Below the pieces are notes generated by a model. That model saw only the letters and a program-made list of their open reading frames with translations, did no database searches and was not told where the DNA came from. DNA of 64,000 bases from Akanthomyces muscarius. Taxonomy: Eukaryota > Ascomycota > Sordariomycetes > Hypocreales > Cordycipitaceae. Where the stretch lies: NCBI RefSeq assembly GCF_028009165.1, contig NW_026611617.1, positions 506,001-570,000 of the forward strand, given 5' to 3'. Of the stretch, positions 56,933 through 64,000 are shown in pieces. The position numbers were made by a program, and so were the translations under genes. The first letter of the stretch is position 1, and every line of letters starts with the position of its first letter.

Positions 56933-58920
56933 TCAGCGGTCTGACGCTCTCCTGTCCATTATGTTGTCGGCCTGCTCCCACGCCCACGTCTTGTCAATCT
57001 CGTAGCCGACCACGTACGACTTGGGATTCGTCTGGCCCTGCTCGCCTTCACGCACAGGCAGCACTGCGATGCGCCGCACTCGGGCCGCGGCGGGAATTTC
57101 GGCCGACGAGGTCGGCGTCCGGCCCTGCTCCTCGACGGCCATGGCGCGCATGGCGACGGCCAGCACCACCTGGCTGTCCCAGACGCCTTCCAGACGCTGC
57201 GATCTGGTCATGAGGGCAATGGCGCGTCTTCGAATCGCCGGGTCGCGACACTTGTGGATGATGCCGTAGAGCACCGGCACGACGCCTGTGTGCATGTGGA
57301 ACTGGGGACCCTTGCGCGTGCTGGTCGCTGCCACCGTGTCGTGCTGGCTGCCGCTGTCAGCATCTGTCGCCGCCTCGGCGTGGCGAATCATCTCCCGAAA
57401 TGCATCCGTGTGCGCATCCCAACGCAGCGGATCCTCTTCCGCGCCTGGCGGGCCGTCAAAAACGGTGGTTTCCACGCCCACGTAGAGTCGCTGAAGCTCC
57501 AACAGCGCAAGCCCTCTCTTGCCCTCCTGGGTTGTGAGCTGATCCGCATAGTCCTTTTTGAACTCTTCAAAGGCGGTCACCCACCACCGCAGCTTGACGG
57601 GCACCATGCCAACTCCGGCCTGATTATACGTCTCCAGTTCTAGTCTGAGGTTGCTCAGCGCGTGCTGGGCTTGATTGAGCGTGTGAAAGGTTGGCCGTTC
57701 CTTCCAGGCAAACTGCTCAAAGTCTAGAATTTCTGCCACCATAGTGGCGAGGTTGGGGTCTACGCCTTTGACCAACTGCAGCGTAGTTAAAATCCGCTTC
57801 AGCGATTTTGGTAGGACGAACGTACCATGTATGCTTGCGCCGCTATGCGACTTAAAAAGACGTCGGCGGCGGCAAAGAGCGCGTCTCGATCACATGCAGA
57901 CGGTCCACTAGATTCAGTATATGCACAGCATGAACGCATACGCTCTTCTTTCAAAATTGCATATCCCGTGACCAGAAGCTGGAGGACAGTCAATGTTCTA
58001 CCCCGAAGCACCTGCGGCAATCGCCCGTTAGCCTAGTTTGCATTGCGGCGAGAGCTGGCATACCTCGATGCAGATGAATAGAATGCACGATATCAAATGC
58101 ACATGTGCGTTGCTAGAGTTTCTTTGCGATCCCAGTATACCCTGGATGGACATGTTGTACTGTTTCAGCGCGAAGCGGTCGTGGTTCTGCGGGCCAGAGT
58201 AGCCGTGGCGCACAAAGTTTTCATGAAAGGATGACAGTGCAATGACAGAGTGCCAGATTCCTTGATCCATGTTTGCCGTTTGAACTATGTGTGATGTCCA
58301 TATATCTTCGTGGATGAATGTGAAGAGCTGCGATAGCGTCTTTTCCTGAAAGTATTGAAAAGAGCGCACCTCGTTTGGGGGATACGTAACGTGCATCAAT
58401 GTCACGAATCGAATGGGTTTGATTTCGGGCAGAGGCTCGTAGCCATCACACTTGCGGCCGGTGGATATACCTGAAGTGACAGTCGTTAGAGAACAGATGC
58501 CAAACACGGCATATACATGCATGGAGGGCGTCGGGGTTCAAGCTAACATCTTTTGCAAGAGGGTTGAGCTTCATCGCATTTTACGCGGCGAGCTGAGTGC
58601 GGATTAGTTTAGGTGATGTATTAATGCAAGAATAGCTGGAGCATACCCCTGCACAAACGGACACGAGAAATGCTTGGTTAGCATGGTGTTTCCCTACACG
58701 ATGTCGAATGTTTATAGACCCGGCCCTCGCGGGACGTGCCGCGGTGGACAGGCCAGACACCGAACCCACGGCGTGAAACCCTTGATCATCGCGCGGCTTC
58801 GGCTCAAGCGAGCGACCTGAATAAAGCGGCGGTAAAGGCAACTTACTTGCAAGTTCGGCAGCCGGTCCGAACCTTGGGGGCCTTGGCTCGACGGCGCTGG
58901 CCAGCCTTGACGTGTGTCAT
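56933..58920 (-). CDS. Zn2Cys6 fungal transcription factor with predicted 2-nt micro-exon
   Basis: Six exons: 58920-58847, 58648-58647 (2 nt), 58592-58548, 58470-58064, 58011-57826 and 57775-56933; product 518 aa. The zinc cluster is assembled from four exons: Cys21, 24, 31, 38, 41 and 48 in the exact C-x2-C-x6-C-x6-C-x2-C-x6-C pattern, with basic residues KVRTGCRTCKARRVKC. A fungal-specific helical region follows (TLMHVTYPPNEVRSFQYFQEKT, HSVIALSSFHENF, HVHLISCILFICIEVLRG), typical of C6 proteins with a DUF3468-like C-terminal domain. It should act in the nucleus; targets are unknown. Without the micro-exon, exons 1 and 3 are out of frame by two bases and the finger is lost. Other introns are 58471-58547, 58012-58063 and 57776-57825. 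Confidence 0.85.
58647..58648 (-). other. Predicted 2-nt coding micro-exon (GG)
   Basis: On the minus strand, a branch-like gctaac (about 58680) and pyrimidine-rich run lead to acceptor gtgcag, then GG, then donor gtatgc. The flanking introns are 58649-58846 (198 bp, gtaagt donor) and 58593-58646 (54 bp, branch actaat, acceptor ctcag). Including GG gives AA-GG-CT, that is Lys-Ala, and the correct six-residue spacing between the second and third zinc cysteines. Confidence 0.7.
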
Positions 58921-60263
58921 GATTCACATTCACCAATAGAGCGGGCCAGTGCTACTACCAGGGTCGACGGGAGACAGCGCGGCATCTGGCGAAGCGAGAC
59001 CGTCGCGCTGGGATTGGGCGAGACGTACACGGAAAAGAGAGGGTCTCGTGGTGTGGGATGGGCGATTCGTTTGATTCGCAAGGTCCATACGAGAGAAGAT
59101 GTATGCTGGGCGATGCCAGAGGGGGGGGGGGGAGCGGAGGCCGTTTTAATAAGACGGGGCCTGCTTGGATCGACCTTGCCTGCAGCGGGGGCGAGAACCC
59201 AGGTAAATTAATACCAGAAAAAATATAGAAATGGAACTGAAACAGATGCAATCCTTGCCCTAGCTCGAGCACAAATGCTGCGTCACCGACGGGAGAGGGA
59301 CGAGACGAAACAGGCGGCCGCTTTTCTTTTAACGAAGCAGGCAAAGAGCAGCGCGGCTAAAAGGTTCAGACTAGATCAGTTGACAGGTCTGGGGGAACTT
59401 GGAATAAGGTAGCAAGTCCCTACGAATGGGCCAATCGGGGCCTCGGACCGCCGCCGTTTCCACGTGCAAATTAGACAGCCATCTACCGACGGATCTTGAA
59501 ATAGCCACTTGAACTGAAACAGCACAAGAATAGCTCAGTCAGTCAGCGATTGACGGTGCCAAGTCGGTAATCTGCTGGTGCCCTGGGGACTTTTGCCGTG
59601 ATTAGATAGAGCCAGCCCACCGGCAACACGTAATCCTATTTACAAGTCCGCCATCGAACCAAACTATCCGTAGATTGAAACTTTAAAAAGACAAACCTTG
59701 CTCGTGTGGGCAGCACTGCGTCAACCTGAACCGGACCACGACAGACCGACCAGAGCCCCCTCCAGAAATCGTCCCAATTGCCTGCTTTCGGCGCAAGCTT
59801 TTTGATTCCAGCCCTGCCGAGTTCTCCCGCCTCCCCGTCCCTGGCTTGGCTGGCGATCCTGCCCAGTGACGCCGGCTCGAGATGGTCTCGTCCTGCACCC
59901 CGCAATCTCGGCCGCTGCCAGACCGGACCTGTCCGACGCGGCAGATGGGCAGAAGTGGGCGTGTCAATTTGATACACAGTCTACATTATTGGCTCTCCTC
60001 AGCCTCTTCGACCTTGCCACAATCCATGCAAAAAGTTTCGAGCCTCTAAGCTTGGCGGGCGTGGCCGTTGCACTAAACAACTAATCAGCGCCCCTCCAGC
60101 CTCCACTGCTTGGACGACCGGCCATTTTCCTTGCCTGCCGCCCGTCCCGAATTTCTCTCCATTCCACCAAAACTTTGACATCCGGCTCTCGCTCCACGAC
60201 TTTTCCCAACATTGCTCGACCATGTCCGCGCGATAACCCTCGCCTCTCCCCTACTCAGCAGCC
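58921..60263. promoter_or_regulatory. Divergent intergenic region Zn2Cys6 gene/rmp1
   Basis: A 1.34-kb gap between divergent starts with a G12 run at 59121-59132. No gene is recognised; both promoters must lie here. Confidence 0.5.
59121..59132. repeat. 12-nt poly-G tract
   Basis: A pure G12 run in the divergent promoter region. Confidence 0.85.
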
Positions 60264-61146
60264 ATGGACCTCGCCATCGCAGCGGCCGCGACCGACGTCG
60301 GCCTCACCACCAAGCTCGCGTCCCTGCTGCCCATCCTCGACGCCTTCAACTACCGCCATCGCAACCAGCACAGCGCCTCGCACTGGTGGTCCGCCTTTAG
60401 GCAGTTTCGGCATGGTGCCCGCTCTCTGGCAGCGGATCTGCACCGGCACCAGGCTTTGAACCAGCCGCACACTGACAGTAGCAAGAAGAGCACCGCGGCC
60501 AAGGCCAAGGCCAAACGTGCCCAGAAGCAGCTTCTTGCGCGCCTGGCTCTGTTCCGGAACCACACTGTCCCCAAGGCGTATATGTATGTACAAACCTATG
60601 GTCTTTGCATTCATGCACTCTCTATGGAGTTGATCCAGCCCAGCAAAAAAACAGACACTCTGGCTAACTTGCAATCTCGATAGCTGCTTCTCCCAACTCA
60701 TTGCCGATAACCAACACGCCGCGCTTGGTCTTTTGCTGTTCAGCGCCCTTGCGAGCGTAAACTCCATACTCGACTCTATATCGCCGCCGCAACAGCAGTC
60801 TTCCGGTGCACAGCGTCCTGTTGCGGATACTAGCCCGTCGTCAACACCCTCCACGTCCAATCAACCTCGACAAGGCCGAGACGAGAACACAGACAGAGGC
60901 GTGACCATCTCGCGAGATCGCATCGCTGGGGTTGCGCCCAAACCATCCAAGCGGTTAAGCCCCGCTCCCAACGAGGATGCTGCGGCGAAGAACAGGGACA
61001 GCGATACCCAATCGAATAAGAAGCGCCCCGTGCGCAGCATAGAGAAAGCTGACCAAGTACTGGAAGCCGATCAAAAGCAAAAGAAGAAGAAATCGAAAAA
61101 GAAAGCCAAGGGTGATGAGCTGTCAAGCTTATTCGGGTCGCTATAA
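60264..61146 (+). CDS. rmp1: RNase MRP subunit Rmp1-like protein
   Basis: Two exons, 60264-60583 and 60684-61146; intron 60584-60683 (gtatgt...ctaac...gatag); product 260 aa. Rmp1 is the protein specific to RNase MRP, which cleaves pre-rRNA at site A3 and some mRNAs. The N-terminal ~155 residues match the Rmp1 RNA-binding fold: LLPILDAFNYRHRNQHSASHWWSAFRQFRH, then a basic helix (KAKAKRAQKQLLARLALFRNH), then across the intron FSQLIADNQHAALGLLLFSALASVNSIL. The C-terminal third is disordered and ends with a strongly basic KQKKKKSKKKAK and a short LSSLFGSL tail, consistent with a nucleolar protein. Confidence 0.85.
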
Positions 61147-61669
61147 ATACGCGACCAGAGACAGCATCGCCACAGCGGCCTGTACAAGACCCTGTAAAAG
61201 TTTACGACGAAACGACCCTACGTTACGGTCACATCACGACCGTCACGACCATCATGACCAATTCCCGACATAACTTGGGACTGTGTAGTTATAATATAAT
61301 ATCATTCATTACAAAGACAAAATAGTGAATTCAGACCAAATCGCCGTCCAGATTGCTGCCAAAGCACCCTGGTTCAACGTACATCAAAGAAGACACAAGG
61401 AGACTTTGGTCTTCTTTCCCATACGCCCAAACAGCTTCCCGTCACTTTGCATCTCCAGAAAAATATTCACACGGAGCCGGAAACATACCTCTTTTTGTCT
61501 CGTCCTCGGATTTATCCGGCGCGTCCCAGTATTTGGCAACAATCGCATAGACATTTGCTAGCCAAAAAAATTAAGCAAAGAAAACATTCCCAAATCCCCC
61601 AATCCCAGTCACGGTTCGGGGATATCACGACGCCAAAAGACTGCCCGCTGCGGAAAACACGCACTCACC
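61147..61669. other. Convergent 3' region rmp1/tup1
   Basis: A 523-bp gap between converging genes. It contains a short repeat of a (g/a)tcacgacc-like unit at about 61234-61259. Otherwise 3' UTRs only. Confidence 0.5.
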
Positions 61670-63642
61670 CTAATAAGGGCGGTACGACCAGATGCGAGCC
61701 TTCATGTCGCCGGAACCAGTGGCAAAGTAGCCACCCTGGGGACTGGGCGCAACAGAGATGACCGAGTTCTTGTGGCCCTGAAGCATGAGCTGAGTCGTGC
61801 CGGTGCGGGGATCCCAGAATTGCACGCCGCGGTCCTTGGAACCGGAGAGCACCCAGTTGGCATCGGGGGTGAGTGCAACGGAGAGGACAAAGTCGCGATG
61901 ACCCTCAAACGTCTTGACGCACTTGCCACCCTTGGGCTGAGCGTTGGGACCGCCGCGAGGGCCGGTAAGCTCCCACATCTTGATGGTTCGGTCCAAGGAA
62001 CCAGAGACGAGGTCCTTGCCGTTGGGCGAAAAGGCCACCGAGTAAACCGAATCCTTGTGTCCGTCAGGTCCCTCGAGACGCTCCACGAGGAAGCCCGAGT
62101 GAATGTCCCACACGCGGACGCTCTTATCGAGCGAACCAGCGGCGACATATTGGGTGTCGGGAGAAATGGCAACAGTCGTGACACCATCCTCAATAGTGAG
62201 GGTCAGAGTGTTGGTGCCAGACTCGATATCCCAAAGTCGTACGGTTCGGTCGCCGGAGCCCGATGCGATGGTGCGGCCGTCGCGGGCAAAGTCGAGCGAG
62301 TAAATATCCTGCTCGTGGCCCGAGAAGTGGTTGCGGATAGTGCGCGTCTGAATGTCCCAGACCTAGTGAACGGTTAGCATGATAATTCATCAAAACTTGG
62401 CGCGATAACTTACGCGAATCAGCTTGTCCTCAGCGCCGGTAGCTAGGTAGCGACCGTCGGGACTGAAGCAGACACTGCGGATGTACAGATCGGCAGTCAT
62501 GTCCTGGGCGCCGTGATCCTCCAGGGTGAGGATCTTCTCACCCGTCTGGACGTCAAAGATCTGCGCAGAGCGGTTGCAGCCGGTGGCAACGTACTTGCCG
62601 TCATGGCTGAATCTCACGCAGCAGACCACACTCTCGTGGGTGAGAGAGTGGACCAGGTCGACGTCAAGAACGCGCTGAACCTGGGGGTTGAAGATGGCGT
62701 ACCAGTCATTGCCAGTCTTCTTGTTGTGAGGAGCAACAGAATCAACCTCGAGGTCACCAAGAGAGTTTCCCACGGGAGGAGGGCGTGGGCCGAGGCGGTG
62801 GTCGGGCGTAGGGTGGCTGACTTGCGGCGAAGCATTAGCAGGATACGGCGCCGGGGTGTTGATCTGCGGAGTGGCAGGACCAACGGCGTTCGGGGGTCGG
62901 CCGACACCGCGACCTCCTCTAGGACCTGGAGAAGCGGTAGCCTGAGGAGGCTGGGGGCCAATGCCGTTTGGGGCCGGAGGACCCTGGGGGTAGCCCTGCT
63001 GGTAAGGAGGCTGCTGGGCGTTGGGATGAGGAGGGCCTGGGAGACCAGGAGGGCCTTGACCCATCTGATGCTGAGGGCCCATCTGCTCCTGAGGAGGCCC
63101 ATGCTGCTGAGGAGGAGCTAGACCTTGCTGGTTACCACCAGCCATGATGCCGCTGAAGAGACCGTTGCCAGGAGTGATGGAGGGTGGTTGAGAAGGGCCG
63201 GCGTGCTGGGGAGGACCGGGCATACCAGGGGCAGGGGCGCCTTTGCGAGCGGCCTCGAGTTGATGACGGAGCATGGCGATTTCTTCCTCGTATCTGCAGC
63301 GACTTGGTTAGCGGCAGACTGGTGATGAAGCTGGAGCTGGCGCTTCCAGAGGCGCTTCCGGGCGCCCAAGACATACTTTTGCTTGAGAGTCATGTGCGTC
63401 TGCTCCATGCTGTAGACCTTTTCGCGAACAAGCTGCATTTCGCTAACCTGAGCAGAGACTAGTTCCAAACGCACAAAGTTAGTATGGAGGTTTGGGGGGC
63501 GGGCAGCCGAGTACATACTCTGATGCTCAAAGCCATCGCTCTGGCGGATTTGGGTATCAAACTCGGCACGAACTTGCTCGAGAAGCTCGTTGAGACGAGC
63601 GTTGTTTGGGGGCACAGCCCCCATACCACGGTGGGAATACAT
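61670..63642 (-). CDS. rcoA: Transcriptional co-repressor Tup1/RcoA
   Basis: Four exons: 63642-63519, 63458-63377, 63293-62414 and 62362-61670; introns of 60, 83 and 51 bp; product 592 aa, close to Neurospora RCO-1. Tup1 with Ssn6 forms the general co-repressor recruited by many DNA-binding proteins. The N-terminal tetramerisation coiled coil spans about residues 12-85 ([20 protein letters not shown]...[12 protein letters not shown]), assembled from three exons. A Pro/Gln/Gly-rich linker with [15 protein letters not shown] repeats follows. The C-terminal part is a seven-bladed WD40 propeller with repeated GH...D and W-D endings (VRLWD, VRVWD, IKMWE, VQFWD, ARIWS). The start [14 protein letters not shown] is typical. 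Its presence near a WOPR regulator is noted only as coincidence. Confidence 0.95.
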
Positions 63643-64000
63643 GGCGATAAGACAATCTGTGTTGACGTGGTTGATAGAGTGACGCGCCAACAATGTCGTT
63701 GGTCACTGGGAAACTTTTTGTGGCTGTCGTGGCGGTTCGGCTGGCGGGGGTATCAAAGCAACACAAAAAACAATTGTCAACGCGAGTTGCGCGAGGAAAA
63801 GCAACCGGTGATGGCGATGAGCTGGCGGCGTAGAGAATCGAACGCAAACGCTCGCAGCGTCGAGGGGTGTCCGGCAGACTGTCGCGGGAGGAAAACGCCG
63901 AGGCGGAGAGAGAGGCAAAGGACACGGAGGGCGCTATCGTGATGGAAGGAGACGCACGACTGGAAAGCACCTCTGCGCCTGTGCCGTCAATCGAGGAACT
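63643..64000. promoter_or_regulatory. 5' region of tup1/rcoA
   Basis: This holds the leader and proximal promoter of tup1. Open frames in it show nothing recognisable. Confidence 0.5.

Noticed and set aside
58593..58846. Zn2Cys6 gene as a pseudogene with a 2-bp deletion at the splice acceptor
   Set aside because: The 2-nt GG micro-exon with consensus flanking sites restores frame, all other exons are intact, and the cysteine spacing is perfect.

Overview
This window is nuclear DNA of a filamentous ascomycete, most likely a Sordariomycete and probably Hypocreales. The evidence is short (about 47-270 bp) GT-AG introns with CTAAC-type branch points, the gene repertoire (a WOPR regulator of the Sge1/Ryp1 type, an RcoA/Tup1 co-repressor, a Zn2Cys6 factor, ERMES Mmm1) and the protein sequences. 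I cannot name the genus. I see no plasmid, phage, CRISPR, tRNA, rRNA or intact transposon. I rebuilt 23 protein-coding genes exon by exon from splice signals and reading-frame continuity.

Layout. 0.8-14.6 kb is gene-dense: a serine-rich membrane protein (-), the CAAX protease rce1 (+), mmm1 (-), vps45 (+), mitochondrial mto1 (+) and cardiolipin synthase crd1 (-). 15.5-16.7 kb holds the WOPR regulator sge1/ryp1 (-), followed by a 10.3 kb stretch with no recognisable gene, which is its upstream region. 27.0-42.9 kb is dense again: tdp1 (-), an FAD oxidoreductase (+), an Edc1/PNRC-like decapping factor (-), rbx1 (+), spc1 (-), a CorA-type Mg transporter (+), tim8 (+), rpl25 (-), bmt2 (+) and utr4 (-). 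42.9-47.5 kb has no gene and ends in the long pyrimidine-rich leader of a Ran1/Ksp1-like kinase (+, 47.5-49.3 kb). 49.7-63.6 kb holds a vacuolar Avt1-type amino acid transporter (-), neutral ceramidase (-), a Zn2Cys6 factor (-), RNase MRP subunit rmp1 (+) and tup1/rcoA (-).

Most genes are conserved housekeeping functions and form no pathway cluster. Several serve mitochondria (mmm1, mto1, crd1, tim8) or the secretory and vacuolar system (vps45, spc1, rce1, avt1). Three are global regulators (sge1, the Ran1-like kinase, tup1), and two of these sit beside the largest non-coding stretches.

The most unusual observation is a predicted 2-nt micro-exon in the Zn2Cys6 gene (58647-58648). It is the only consensus-compatible way I found to join the two halves of a perfectly spaced zinc cluster. 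Other points are a TDP1 with adjacent SUMO- and ubiquitin-binding motifs at its N terminus, the 10 kb upstream region of the WOPR gene, and an 18-bp perfect hairpin near the left edge.
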